From: Odontocerum albicorne | Taxonomy: Eukaryota; Arthropoda; Insecta; Trichoptera; Odontoceridae | DNA: 64,000 nt | Assembly (NCBI GenBank): GCA_949825065.1 | Contig: OX463846.1 | Span: 6,963,366-7,027,365 of the forward strand | Direction of reading: 5' to 3' | Shown here: piece by piece, positions 33,761 to 45,839 of the stretch | Layout: every line of letters starts with the position of its first letter | How positions within the stretch are numbered: position 1 is the stretch's first letter | Program-made: the position numbers and the translations under genes | Notes under the pieces: model-generated | The model's database searches: none | The model's input: the letters and a program-made list of their open reading frames with translations, nothing else | What the model was told of the DNA's origin: nothing

Positions 33761-34149
33761 CAACATAGAAAATTTGTTGGAATTATGTCTTGAAATAAGA
33801 TATAAAATTGGAAAATAAGTTACAAGTACAAGTTCGTAACTAACTATCAAGTCAACGGTACTAATGATGCATGTTCTTTTTTTTATGTTTTAACAGTTAT
33901 TAAGATTATTACGTAGGGCACAAATCATTCTCAGCAGGGTAAATTATCTAAACTAAAAAAAATCAATCAACCAACGATACAGGAAGATAGAAAGGCTGAG
34001 AATTTTTTAAAGGTCATTAGTCTTTTGTCAAGACTTTTGTTTTTCTCGTTTTATTATTATATCACAAAAGGCAGGAAGACTATTTTATATATCTTGTACA
34101 GGAGAATCATAAAAAAATTGAATGTGTGCAATTCATCATGTTTGATTTT
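33761..34149. other. AT-rich spacer, nothing recognised
   Basis: No coding frame or repeat seen before the minisatellite. Confidence 0.5.
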
Positions 34150-34810
34150 GTCAAGATGTGTTCATATAACATAAGTGTACATCCATGTTCATTCCTTAAT
34201 AAAATAAATATGAGTCAGTATTGCTAAGATTTGTTCATTTACCATAAGTGTACATACATGTTCATTCCTTAATAAATAAATATGAGTCAGTAATGCTAAG
34301 ATTTGTTCATATAACATAAGATAACATATATGTTCATTCCTTAATAAATAAATATCAGTCAGTAATCTAAGATTTGTTCATATAACATAAGTGTACATAC
34401 ATGTTCTTTCCTTAATAAATAAATATGAGTCAATAATGCTAAGATTTGTTCATTTAACATAAGTGTACATACATGTTCATTCCTTAATAAATAAATATGA
34501 GTCAGTAATGCTAAGATTTGTTCATTTAACATAAATGTACATACATGTTCATTCCTTAATAAATAAATATGAGTCAGTAATGCTAAGATTTGTTCATTTA
34601 ACATAAATGTACATACATGTTCATTCCTTAATAAATAAATATGAGTCAGTAATGCTAAGATTTGTTCATATAACATAAGTTTACATACATGTTCATTCCT
34701 TAATAAATAAATATTAGTCAGTAGTCTAAGATTTGTTCATAAAACATAAGTTTACATACATGTTCATTCCTTTATAAATAAATATGAGTCAGTAATGCTA
34801 GGTTTTTTTA
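34150..34810. repeat. Minisatellite, 70-75-bp unit, about 9 copies
   Basis: Each unit contains AAGATTTGTTCATATAACAT, AAGTGTACATACATGTTCAT, TCCTTAATAAATAAATATGA and GTCAGTAATGCT. Four central units are almost identical, and the outer ones diverge, as expected for an array homogenised from the centre. The 105-residue minus-strand frame with a repeating 24-25-residue pattern is a by-product. Confidence 0.95.
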
Positions 34811-34943
34811 TATGAAAGTGAGTAGTATTGTTGAATTTGCAAATCAATATATTCATTATGTGACTCGAGTAATTGATTAAAGACTTAAGTATTTTAAAGA
34901 ACATATTACACAAGGTTATGTTTCAGACATGTTTTCATGTTAA

Positions 34944-35431
34944 CCCTTTAACGGGCATAAGCAGAAATCGGTCGCATATGCGACCACCCTTTTGGTTATA
35001 CTTATAAGGATTCATTTTTTTGATGAAACGTTTTTAGGTAACACAAATGTCAAATTGGCAAATGTGGTGGACGGGTAGAGGTCTTATTTAAGACGGATCG
35101 TCGTGATGTTAGCTTTATGTTCAGTAGCAACGATCTAAACATCCGGTCCCAAAAATGTAAATAGATATTATAAGTAAATTACAATTCATTATATCTGATA
35201 TAAGAATTGTATTTCCTAATACAACCTAAACTTAGATATTATTACCTAAACATTCATCGGTCACTTTTGCGACCACTGACATGATAATGGGCACAGGTCT
35301 CAAAGGCGACCGACTCATTTCCAAAAAAAAAATTTTTAAAACACATTTTCGAAGAAATAAAGTTGATTTGATAATGATTTATTCAACAAAAAACTCAATA
35401 TCTCAAAAATAAAAACTTGCCCTATAAAGGG
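34944..35431. mobile_element. TTAA-flanked MITE with palindromic subterminal boxes
   Basis: TTAA lies at 34940-34943 and 35432-35435. The left end is CCCTTTAACGGGCATAAG and the complement of the right end is CCCTTTATAGGGCAAG. Near the left end is a perfect 16-bp palindrome GGTCGCATATGCGACC (34970-34985); near the right end are TGCGACC and GGCGACC boxes. The layout (TTAA, CCC ends, subterminal inverted boxes) fits a piggyBac-like MITE. No protein is encoded. Confidence 0.75.
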
Positions 35432-35435
35432 TTAA

Positions 35436-36949
35436 AGGGGTATTTTTGGGCTAGTTAGACCATAAAATAGCGTGGATTGTAAGAATAATTAAATTTATCA
35501 AAATGTAATTTAGAATTAGAAACAGCTTTTTTTCCTTTTGTGCACAGACAGAGAAACAAATTGATACATAGAGGTGTTTCTGTTTTGTCTGCAAGAAAGG
35601 TTTTGACATACTTGTAAGATCTAACGTAAAAGGAATACGCGTGGAGCGCGACAGTTTGAGATGGTAGTAATTGGGTTAAACCTTTAAATAAAATAAATAG
35701 TTACCAAACAGAAAGAACATATTTTTAGATGCCACTGCATAAGGCATGAGTTCATCATTCATATTAGAGTGGGAAAGACAGCTACCATGGTGGTCACTGT
35801 CGTCAAAACTGAGGGATCTGTCAAAGAGATGAGATTTATCACAATCATTAGTTGCAGAATGCCCTTCAATTATTTAACTATTATAGCAATTTATATTCAA
35901 AGCACTTTTAAATTATTCAGTAACATCTTAGTGAATGGAGTAACTCGGGACGTCAGAGTTATAAATTCCTCCTCAGAGCCATAAAGGATGATAAATGGGA
36001 CAGCAGGGGTGCAGGGGGTCTGGCTGTAGGTCTTCTGAAAGCAGCAGAGCCTTTTTTATTAATTTTTCAAAGACTTTGCTCAAATATTTATTTACATTTT
36101 CTAAAAACCGCTTCATTCCTGAAGGTAATTGAAAGACTTTGTGTTTTAATATAATAGGATCATTATTTATTGTGACAAGGTTTTCGACAGTTTTTATGTT
36201 TGGACATTTTTTCACAGCAAAACATTGTTCTTGACGGTTTTTAACATTATCAAAGATTCAACACAAGAAAGCTTCAGCTTTGTAGAACTGCATTTTAAAC
36301 TATTTAACAATACGTTACTTTGTTATTCGACTATTTATATTAATTCCCGTTACACATGTTTCTACCTCCTATGCCGAGGTTCTTTTGAGCATAATTGGTG
36401 AAATAACAAAGAAATTTATTGGTAAATGCCTCAAACTTGGTTTTACTTTTTATCAGAATTAATTAAAAACAGTAGAAATGCGTTGATCCATTGTCATTTA
36501 TTTAAGTATTTTGTTGTAAAGTATACAACCGATGAGTAAATTGTCATACAGTAATCTCCTCCAACAAATCATTAATGAGTTATGCAGATTTCTGTCAATT
36601 GCTGAATGCACGATTACAACATTATTAAAAAAAATACTTTAATATACGAGTACTTCAAGCATAAAAAAACAATCAAACCAAATATTTCCAAATGTCACAA
36701 AAGATTGGGAAACGAGAATAAAGATTGGAAAGGATAACAAAATAGAAGATATATAGAATAATATCGTAATATACAACAGTATCGTCAATAAAGAGAGTTA
36801 TTACATAAATCGTTCATTGAAGCAATCCAACAAGGATGGGTTTCTCACGACAGTCGGTCATTGGATATAATATTGTTGTATTAGCTGTATTGGTTGTATT
36901 GACTGCTTATTTATTATCATTTTGTTTTTACTTTACACGTACTAGAGTG
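35436..36949. other. AT-rich stretch, nothing recognised
   Basis: Two frames of 71 (35769-35984, plus) and 80 residues (35973-36215, minus) show no family motif. A GC-richer patch at 35990-36050 is unexplained. Confidence 0.45.
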
Positions 36950-37560
36950 TGGACTAAAAAAACATCAGACGTCCTCGCGGCTCGGCTCACCCTCTACTGA
37001 TGGGAATGTATCTCAACTGAAGGAAGAGGAAGTTATGAGATTTTAGGAACGGGTTGTTCCTTAACGAAAAGATGAGGATGATCGTTTGGTTTAATAAAAC
37101 TCGTTTGATATCGGAATATACAAAGAGGTATTTTATTGATAAACGTCGGTATTTATAATATTTGGGATGTGCGTGAGACGGAGCAAGAGATATGTCGATG
37201 TCTCTTCTCCTCCTCACAATATATTTATTGTCATCCGTAGGGTATTCATTGTTTTGTAGGACGACGTTCTCCGCTAATAGTGAATTCAATGACCGCTCGG
37301 CGACCTTTGCACAGTGCTTGTCTCGCATTGTAAGGAATGCGAGTTCAATGACCGGGCAGGCCAAGGGTCGCCTCGATGGGTTCAGTGACCGCACGGATAG
37401 TCGCTACAAGATGACCCTAGACCTTTTGATTGCCACTTTTGATAATGTACTATTGTTGTATACAGAACAACCTGGTTTGTTTACGCTTTTGTTGTACACA
37501 GAACAACATGGTTCGTTTATCACGACGAGGTAATTTATTTCAGCCAAATGGGAAGATTTT
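36950..37560 (-). mobile_element. Possible solo-LTR-like remnant
   Basis: This patch is clearly GC-richer than its surroundings. On the minus strand a TATTATAAATACC box (complement of 37149-37162) is followed about 20 bases later by CAATAAAATACC (complement of 37130-37141), an arrangement seen in LTR promoters with a short R region. A direct repeat built on GTTGTTCTGT(G/A)TACAACA lies at the upstream edge. No target duplication, TG/CA ends or primer-binding site could be fixed, so the call is weak. The opposed 135- and 113-residue frames overlap each other. Confidence 0.3.
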
Positions 37561-37604
37561 AAAGAGATTATAAGATAAATCTAAAGTGGGTCACCAAAAA
37601 TAAT

Positions 37605-37683
37605 ACCAACGGGAATCGAACTAACAACTCACGGACTGAAAGATGCGGTTCTTACCAACTAAGCAACGAAGATCGTCGTAGAA
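37605..37683 (-). mobile_element. SINE-1 head fragment
   Basis: The minus strand gives GACGATCTTCGTTGCTTAGT, TGGTAAGAACCGCATC and a TTAGTTCGATTCCCGTTGG B box. The tRNA-like region only. Confidence 0.65.
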
Positions 37684-39349
37684 ATTAATACAAAAACATA
37701 TAATAATATTGAGTTTGATCATATAACACAGTGCTTCTTAAAGTTATTTTTAATTTCCCAAAATTACTTCTCAATCGTCTTTTTTACTAAGGTTAAATAC
37801 TAACTGCTCATAAAATCATATATGACCAGTAAAGCGAAATCGGTAAATATAATAATATGAAGCAAGAAAATTTTTGATGCAATGTCTTTATTGTAAACAT
37901 TTTAGCAGTCACGAAATTCTTTAATTACCAAAGTCCTAATTAAAGATAAAAAAGTCACTGCTTAATCGTATTTACTAGTTCCACAAAATTCGTAGCAATA
38001 GGGGATAGAGCACACATCACATAGTAATTAGCAATCTATTTCATTGTATACTCTTTATAGAGGCAAAATGGGTGAATCCTACTCGCCACTGGCATTACTA
38101 AAAACAGTATTACTGTAAGATTTTTATGTCACTTCAACAAATTACTCTAAGGAAAACCACTTTTATCAAATTTTGGAAATTTCACCAAGAATTGGGAAAC
38201 ACTGATTATTAGGTCAATGCATTGGTGTTAGTTCAAAAACTGTATTATTGCTTGGAACAAAAAACATTTATTTTACCTATCACTTTTAGATGTTTGTTAT
38301 TTTTTTTTAAATAACTCAATAACAAAAACTGTGGCAAATAAAAATATTCAAAAACACGACAATTTTAAATACGATAATTTATAAAAAAAAAGGGTAGAAA
38401 TTACAAATTAAAAACCAAGAGTTGACAAAATGAACGGAACCGAGTTCGTTAAAAAAAACCCTTATGACGAAAATAAATTCTAAAACTATCATGACGCCAT
38501 TTCCGTTCTTTTGAAAAAGGCTCTCTTTTGAGCGCTGACCGGAAACGCGGAGCGAAAACCAGCTCTCCAGTGGCAATCCACACCCCCTGGGCCTGACAGT
38601 GGCCATGGGAAAGGCGGAAGCTCCTCTATGTTAGGGAACATTAACGGAATAAGGGGTAGGTAAATAAAGCGACCACTACAGACGCAATCTGAAAAGGGGT
38701 ATAAAATTAAAGCTTGTAAGATTTAAAGTATTAATTCTTTTTTTGGTTATTCGAGTTTAAGTATTTTTTTTATTATTATTGATCGCCAATCGAGAATATG
38801 TACATATTCTTGGAGAAAGTTCGGAAGCTTAACACAGCTTTGAAAAAAGAAGATTGATTGGTCATATTTTATAAGTGTATATCTGAGAATTTTGGAAATG
38901 ATAAAGACACCTTAAGTCAATAAAAAATTGATTCATCGTTAATTAATAAAGAAAAAATCACATTTTTACAATAACCTCAGATTACATTTAATCAGGGATT
39001 ATTTGCACTGTTAAACGTATCAATGGTATATAATCTTCCAAATAATGTATTTGCAATTTCAATTTGTAATTGAACATACTTAATGACGTGCTGAGTAATA
39101 AAAAAACATGTCTAAATTTAATTAAAAATTGCACTTTTTTTACTGTCACGGGCGCAAAAACATCTTATTATGCTACTGTTGGGGAGAAAACGTTTTTCAC
39201 TAAATTTACAAATTAAAATAAGAACTTGAACAGCTTTCTGGCTGTGAAATTACGATTTTTTCAGGAAATTCAGGAATCAGGAAAGTACGATTTTTTCTAT
39301 CGAAATTGTCTGGGCATACTCAGGATAAGGTTAATGTTATATAATCATC
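37684..39349. other. AT-rich stretch with one GC-richer patch
   Basis: The patch at about 38510-38660 (GCGCTGACCGGAAACGCGGA and CACACCCCCTGGGCCTGACA) stands out from the background but matches nothing I know. The 75-residue minus-strand frame across it is unrecognised. Confidence 0.45.
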
Positions 39350-39760
39350 AACCTACATTTATTCACTGCTGGATATAAGCCTTTCCAAGTAGTTTCCAAG
39401 AAATCCTGGAATGGCTGCCGCTTAATCCGTTTGTCCACCCAGCATTCCTTCAGACTTCTTACAGGCCTAGTTCATCCTATTGTGTACCACTGAATCAATT
39501 CATACGTTCAACGATGATCCGTTGTTCGGATGACATGCGCAGCCCACTTTCACTTCAGTATTTTTGCGACCTCTATAATATCGTCAACTTTTGTTTAGGT
39601 GCGTATCCACTCATTGCGTTTGCGGTCTCTTCTTTTATAACCTAGCATGCACCTCTCCATGCTGCGTTGTGTTATCTGGAGATTTTGTTTCGTTTGCACA
39701 ACAAGCGTCCAAGTTTCGCATCCATGTGCTCGTTCTGGTAAGATGCATTGGTTAAATACC
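39350..39760 (-). mobile_element. L-C LINE tail, minus strand, decayed
   Basis: The minus strand reads AHGCETWTLVVQTKQNLQIT, QRSMERCMLGYKRRDRKRNE, then a KWAAHVIR segment and a WVDKRIKR segment, interrupted by at least three stops. It is the same module as at 20116-20545 but much older. The order of motifs is intact. Confidence 0.75.
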
Positions 39761-40058
39761 TCTTGTTTGAGATAGGTTGGGAGATTGCTCTTGAAAATAT
39801 AGTTCAGTCGTCTAAAGGAACTCCAAGCTAGTTTTTCTCTTCAATTTATTTAATTTAGAGTGCAATCCTCAAATGAATTACTTTGCCCTAAGTAGATGTA
39901 CATATTGTTGAACTACGTTCCATCCCCCTGGATTGAAGTAACATTAGCAAAGTGGTTCGACATGTATTTTGTCTTATTATATATTTTAAATAATATCTGG
40001 AAAAGGTTTTACTCAACTGCCTCAAACGAAATACGTATTACAAAAAAAAAGGACTTAA

Positions 40059-40184
40059 TATTGTAATTTATTTTATCAAACACTGTTTATTCTACTTTTT
40101 GGAGTGGAATAAACAGTATTTGATAAAATAAATTACAATGTCTTTAAACCTTCACAACGTTAATACCTTAACTATAAAAAATTC
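40059..40184 (-). mobile_element. Minimal FB element, two inverted repeats and leader
   Basis: It consists only of ATTGTAATTTATTTTATCAA, CACTGTTTATTCTACTTTTT and their inverted complement, joined by a few bases, then the complement of the leader (AACGTTAATACCTTAACTAT). It would fold into a near-perfect hairpin of about 38-40 bp. The core seen at 17504 is absent. Confidence 0.8.
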
Positions 40185-40497
40185 ATTAAGGAGCTCCGCC
40201 ATCAATTTATCTAACGAGTTATGGAATTTTCCGATGTATTCATATTAATGTTTAGTTTAACAAGGTTAATCCATTTGCAAATGCTGGAACTCTTAAAAGC
40301 TCAGTTTTAAAATATGATATCGAAAACAAAATAAATTCGCGATATATTTTGTTGTTAAATTTACTTAACCTATTGATTCTACTTAGGTTTTTCTCCTTTT
40401 ATAACTTCTCATTAATTTCATATGTACATATTTATTTATTTTAAAAGTCTGTAATAATTTAAGGTCATTCTTTATTAATGAGGTTTTTTTATCAATA

Positions 40498-40715
40498 CTA
40501 CTTATGAGCCTGCCTTCCGACAGGGGTTGTACATTCGATTGTTGCTGGAACCCAGTTTTTTTTAAAAGGTTTCTAGTCTTGTTTTTACTTATGGTTTATT
40601 CAACATAGTTTTGGCTGGTTTAAAAGAGATTGTCACATGGCAATAAACCCGCCAAGTTGTATTGTACACAAAGTAACTTTAATACAGTTTTACTTTCTTA
40701 TTAAGTAAAGTCAAA
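40498..40715 (+). mobile_element. SINE-1, most of body and tail
   Basis: It holds GCCTGCCTTCCGACAGGGGT, a B-box-like ACATTCGATTGTTGCTGG, GTCTTGTTTTTACTTA, and a complete tail: GAGATTGTCACATGGCAATA then AACCCGCCAAGTTGTATTGT. The A box is mostly lost. Confidence 0.75.
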
Positions 40716-41772
40716 TTTTAATAATACACACGTGTAATAAAAACGTTGAAAAAAATGTTTTAAATCCATGTTCCAAAACCTTAAGATCAGTTTGGTGTTC
40801 TACTGTCTTAGACTACCAAAAACTATTTGTGTATTTTTAGGTATGTTAACTCGATAACCACATGTTAACATGAAATTAATAATTTTAATTTCAACAGAAA
40901 ATAAGCTTTTTATAATATTTATTCTCATAATATAACAATATGCTTTATGTATTTAAAATGGAGCTTTATTTTTAACGGGACTCGAAACATTGATTATAAA
41001 AATAAATCATTCCATTAATAAAAGTTTAAAAAATGTGGAGTAGAATCAAGGTAAAGAGGTAGGTAGCTGCAGAAATTAAATCGAATAGTTCCACGCATCT
41101 TCATATGTATAAATACATATTTGGTAAAAAAAATTGCAAAAAATATTACACTTGTAAGAATGACATTTTCAATTAAATGTAAAGATTTGTTTTGTGTTCG
41201 ATCTTGATGCCTGCACACATTAATATACAGGTCAGTAACAAGTGTTAGAGCCAATAAACAACTTTACTTTTAACATCTTCCATGTCTGTCCAATAAGCAA
41301 TTTGCATGTGTGATCGTACGTTGTCGGTCACTTAGAGAGTGCAGTGCAAGAACTCCGAGCAAGGAGTGAAACCGCATAACATGCACATGCAACCGTACAG
41401 GATAGTAACAGTTGGAGCTTCACACAAGACATGCAATGGATAAAGGAGTTATGTGGAAAACCAGGGCTCAAATAATTTCAAACAGAGAGATTCACAGAAT
41501 TCCTTGTTGCACACCAGTATATATTTAAAACGTTTATAAGAATTTGTTCAGCGACTCCTTTAGATATTATGTTTTTTTATATTGAGTTACAAAATATTGC
41601 TTATGGAGTACTAGTTTATTTTGGGATATTGCGTTTCAATTAAATGTGTTTTTAAATTTCGAATACATTTTTCATAATTTTAGGTCAACAGTTAAAAATA
41701 TTACATCTTAATCTAAACATTTGCAAAAATGATAACCAATTACACATTCTTTTTTTCTCTAGCGCCGTTTAT
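40716..41772. other. AT-rich stretch, nothing recognised
   Basis: The 79-residue minus-strand frame (41015-41254) has no recognisable motif. A patch at 41310-41420 is GC-richer and unexplained. Confidence 0.45.
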
Positions 41773-41885
41773 AATACCCGATTGTGTCGGTAACCGATTT
41801 GAAAAAATACCCGATTTGTCGGTAATCGATTTGAAAAAAATAATACCCGATTGTGTCGGTAACCGATTTGAAAAAAATATCCAGT
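41773..41885. repeat. Tandem repeat, 30-38-bp unit, 3 copies
   Basis: The unit ACCCGATTGTGTCGGTAACC followed by GATTTGAAAAAA is repeated three times; the middle copy is shorter and more diverged. Confidence 0.9.
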
Positions 41886-41995
41886 CCAGTTTTTACTCAG
41901 GACCTCTATAAAATCTTTCCGGATAACTGGAAGACATTTTCATGCGATAATAAGCCCACCAGGTTTTATTTTATATAACGAAATGGTAAATACAA
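41886..41995 (+). mobile_element. SINE-1 3' half
   Basis: CAGTTTTTACTCAGGACCTC, a CCGGATAACTGGAAGACATT block and ATAAGCCCACCAGGTTTTAT correspond in order to the SINE-1 body and tail. The head has been replaced by the tandem repeat. Confidence 0.55.
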
Positions 41996-42235
41996 TTATA
42001 CAAAATATTTACTTACATTCGAAGGATATGGTCTAGTAGTAGAAAGCAACTCAAATTATGTTTAAAAAATATTTTTAAAACTCGGTAAATAATTTGGAAG
42101 AAAAACATTTCAGTGAATTAAAAAATATATAAAACAATTTAACATACAACTGTTATTTTTGGACAAATTGGGAAAAATCCACTGTCTCTGAGTCGATTTT
42201 CTTTTATTAATATTTTTATGGCGTAAAATGCTTTT

Positions 42236-42435
42236 NNNNNNNNNNNNNNNNNNNNNNNNNNNNNNNNNNNNNNNNNNNNNNNNNNNNNNNNNNNNNNNNN
42301 NNNNNNNNNNNNNNNNNNNNNNNNNNNNNNNNNNNNNNNNNNNNNNNNNNNNNNNNNNNNNNNNNNNNNNNNNNNNNNNNNNNNNNNNNNNNNNNNNNNN
42401 NNNNNNNNNNNNNNNNNNNNNNNNNNNNNNNNNNN
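42236..42435. other. Assembly gap, 200 N
   Basis: A run of exactly 200 unknown bases. The round size suggests a placeholder, so the true gap length may differ. Frames spanning it are meaningless. Confidence 0.99.
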
Positions 42436-43654
42436 TTTAATGGTTTTCCACATGTTTTACAGGCTCTCCTTTCCTTTAAATTGATATTGATACAAACCAT
42501 CCCCTTTATAGGCGAAAATGCCTCATTAATGATTAAAAAAACAATATTTCCGTGTCTACGAAATATAAATATAAAGGTTATTAAACGTCATTTCCTTTAT
42601 AAGCTCGTTTTTTTAATCCACAATACAATATTTATAATTTAGGTCGTTTTAATATACAGGTGATACTAAAAAAATAAGAACATTACAATGTAAAAAACAA
42701 CGTTTAGTGGATATAGAAAACCTTGTCGCATAAATTTCATGAATACTTAAAAAAACTCACTTCCTAATTTCAATGTATCTCTTATATAATTCATAATGTC
42801 AACAACCACATCAAATTCACGTCTAACATTATCTCATCACACGATCAAAATTCGCATCAGTTATTCACTTACATGTCTATGTGGAAACCTTAAAAAACTC
42901 CTCACTTCTCGCTCTCCTTTCTGTCAATGTTTCACCTTGTTACATTTTTTGAAAGCATCGAACTATAATCATTACCACTTGTAGTTGCTTCTCATTTGTC
43001 TTATTTTAAAATCTGGTACAACTGATATTTGGCCGTTCAAATAATTTCATATTGGGTCATGAAATTATAATAAACAAATTTAAAAAATGCCAAAATTTAA
43101 AATATCCATACATCACAAAATAGAAATTTCTTAAAGAACAAGTCTTTTTTAACAATACTATTGTACATATCTTTTCATTAACAGAAAGAAATAATTACAC
43201 CTTATTTTCGATTATTTAAAAAATATCATTCGAAAAAGAATCAACTTTTAATACCACATGTTTTAAAAGCTAATTAATAATTTAAGACAGCATGCTTTGT
43301 CGGTGATACGATTTTAAGCAAATGTTTATAACTTACTGCTTTATTAGATTTAAAAAAAATTATCTCTGGTACGAAGGAAGGAAACAAGCAGATTAGTCAC
43401 ACACATCTGGTGGTCTTAGAGATATGATGTGGAAAAATAAACTAATTGCTTGGCAGTAACTTTAAAAATAAGTATATTTTACTTGCAGCATTTTTCAGTC
43501 AACGGACGATTTTATGAAAGCATATTTTAGAGAGAACACTCTCCACAATGGCTCTCTAACTTGAGAACCCACTGTTAGTTACTAAACAAATCGTGCCTGA
43601 TAACTATAAAAGCACCCGAGCGTATAATTTATAACTTTTTTTTTTTTTGTATAA
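42436..43654. other. AT-rich stretch, nothing recognised
   Basis: No coding trace or repeat family noted on either strand. Confidence 0.5.
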
Positions 43655-43800
43655 AGTACATGTAGAAAAGTGTTTATTAGGCCTTAAGTGAAAACGAGAC
43701 TGAAAATCTTTTGTTTTAAACTGGGTTCCAACGGAGATTAAACCCGCAATCTCCGGGTCGGAAGACAGGTATATTACCAACAAGGCTACGGAGGTCTTCA
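43655..43800 (-). mobile_element. SINE-1 5' two-thirds
   Basis: The minus strand gives GACCTCCGTAGCCTTGTTGG, TAATATACCTGTCTTCCGAC, CCGGAGATTGCGGGTTTAAT (B box decayed), then a GTTTTCACTTAAGGCCTA end. The 3' tail is absent beyond the first TTAA site. Confidence 0.7.
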
Positions 43801-43924
43801 ACTATTGTTATAAAGTATTTAGATGCCACAAAACTCATTCAAGCAAACACCCATTCACGATGTATAAAGAAAAAAAAATCATTAATAAAAATTCAGCGAT
43901 AATCTAATTGGATTATTTGCATCA

Positions 43925-44910
43925 TACCTAAAATCCGTAACAAGTCTTCTGTGGAATTTATCGCAAGATCTGGTATACCACAATGATCTAATTTAGGTCC
44001 CCTACTATTCCTCATATTAATAGACGATATTCAAAATTTCATAAGTCACTCCATATGTTTATTGTTCGCTGACGACTTGAAATTTTTCAAAAAGATCAAT
44101 TCACCTCACGACTATGCACAGTTACAACAGAACCTAGACTCCTTAGTCTCCTAGAGTGAGCTAAATCATCTTCTGTTCAACATTAACAAATGTGTCTGTG
44201 TATATTATAGTCGATCGTTTTCACCAATCCACCATCAGTATACTATACAGGGAATGACATTAAACAGAGTTTCTGAATTCAAAGATTTGGGCGTAACCTT
44301 TGATGTCGGACTCACGTTCGTTAACCATGTCTCACGTTTGATATCGGACTGTTACAAACTACTCGGTTTTATAATGAAAATATCATAAGAATTTAACAGC
44401 ACCGATATCCTCCGAAACTTATATAATTATCTAATTAGAACCAAATTAGAATATGCATCTACGGTTTGGGCTCCTCATCAGCTCAAATATAAAAACAATA
44501 TAGAACAAATACAAAAAAAAATCCTCAGATATCTATGGTACAGAACAAAGGGCGATTACCCAAAATATACTCAACATGCCGAACTTCTCACGGTGTGTAA
44601 CTATAGAAGCCTCGAAACAATAAGGCAAGAATCCATTGCGATATTCCTAATAAAGGTTTTCCAAGGTTGCTTTAACTGTCCCGCGATTCTAGAAGCACTA
44701 AGTTTATATGTACCCAATAAATATAGCCGTGCAAGGAATCACCCTCTGTTCTACATACCAACTTACAGGACGAATATCATGGCTAAACACTCAGTCAGGC
44801 GTGGTATAGAGATATTGAACCAACTGAATGACACTGTTGATATATAGTATTCTCGGTACCGCCTAGCAGTATGAGAAGAATCCTCGCTGATATTCTTCCT
44901 AACGAATAAG
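43925..44910 (+). mobile_element. L-E Jockey-like reverse transcriptase, partial
   Basis: The plus strand reads SGIPQ-stop-SNLGPLLFLILIDD (palm entry), ICLLFADDLKFFKK with the catalytic FADD at 44065-44076, LNHLLFNINKCVCVYYSRSF, EFKDLGVTFDVGLTFVNHVS, LIRTKLEYASTVWAPHQ, and in the last open part (44593-44847) ESIAIFLIKVFQGCF and LYVPNKYSRARNHPLFY. The SGIPQGSxLGP/FADD/EYxSxVWxP order is that of the Jockey-type group. At least three in-frame stops interrupt it. The N-terminus, endonuclease and ORF1 are missing. The second copy at 60880 is very similar. Confidence 0.85.
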
Positions 44911-45494
44911 CCAACTCTAGAAGTAGACCCTCTTTGTGTAACAGGAAAAATCCGTGCAAAGTGGATAAAAAAAAATAGATCCGTATTATTTTCAATAAGT
45001 AATATAAGTATCTATGACCCATAAAACTTGGATCAGTTGTGTGACTTAATCGAAATTATTAATGTTTCATCTTTTGATTCGTCAAAATATTGAGTGGATC
45101 AATTTATTTTTAATTGAGTTGTCAGCTTATTTGAAGTGTAAATTTGTTATTTGAAATGAAATAAAATGAACGAATGGGGGCGCTGTAATGGAATGAATCG
45201 GCACAATCAGAAATTTTGATGAAATGCTTGAGAAAAACGTTTATTGTTCGAACTGAAACGGGCAGTTTCTCCAATAAGTGATAATGGAAGTAAGATATCA
45301 TGTCACATTCTATGGAAAATATCTCAAGGTATCGTTAAAATATTTTTTTCAATATCATTCAAATTAAATAAAGGGATTTGTAAAAAAAATATTGAATCTT
45401 ATAGAATAATTGACAACGTATAAGCAATTAATTGATCAAAGGTGAATGTAACCTTAATGTAATGTAAATGTAATGTAATGTAATGGCTGATGCA
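44911..45494. other. AT-rich stretch, nothing recognised
   Basis: A short ATGTAATGTA microsatellite-like run (45458-45484) abuts the next L-G copy. Confidence 0.5.
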
Positions 45495-45775
45495 TTCTGA
45501 AAAAGAGCACTCTGAAATGGTTTCATGTACATCAAATAAATGACGAAAGACTAACAAAACAAATGAAAATGAGAGAAGGCGTGGTAAAGGAATATGAAGG
45601 AAATTATGGCTGAATAGAGTGAATGATGTATTGAAACTGTGCAATGTTAAATTTAGAGAAATCGTGGAAGTTATATGAGAAGGTGTATTAATATAGAGGA
45701 AGTGAAATATGTATGTTGCGATAGGAAAGGCTGGCGATCTATCCATTTTGTCTACCCCGATAAGAAAATGACCTC
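45495..45775 (+). mobile_element. L-G LINE 3' fragment
   Basis: It contains the GAGCACTCTGAAATGGTTTC block (tail after the thumb), a basic stretch, and the family 3' end (CCATTTTGTCTACCCCGATA, AGAAAATGACCTCAC). Only the last about 280 bases remain. The 115-residue minus-strand frame is a shadow. Confidence 0.65.
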
Positions 45776-45839
45776 ACAATTTAAAAATTTGTTTACTGTT
45801 TTACTGTATTTTTTATAAAAATGTGTTAAATATATTTGA

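Noticed and set aside
34359..34676. 105-residue minus-strand frame with repeated ILALLTHIYLLRNEHVCT
   Set aside because: It is the 72-73-bp minisatellite read in a frame that happens to lack stops.
36987..37533. Overlapping frames of 135 (minus) and 113 (plus) residues
   Set aside because: They overlap on opposite strands in a GC-richer patch, where stops are rarer, and neither shows a family motif.
42139..42500. Open frames spanning the N run
   Set aside because: They consist mostly of unknown residues across an assembly gap.
45399..45746. 115-residue minus-strand frame
   Set aside because: Shadow of an L-G 3' fragment on the plus strand, identified by its family 3' end.
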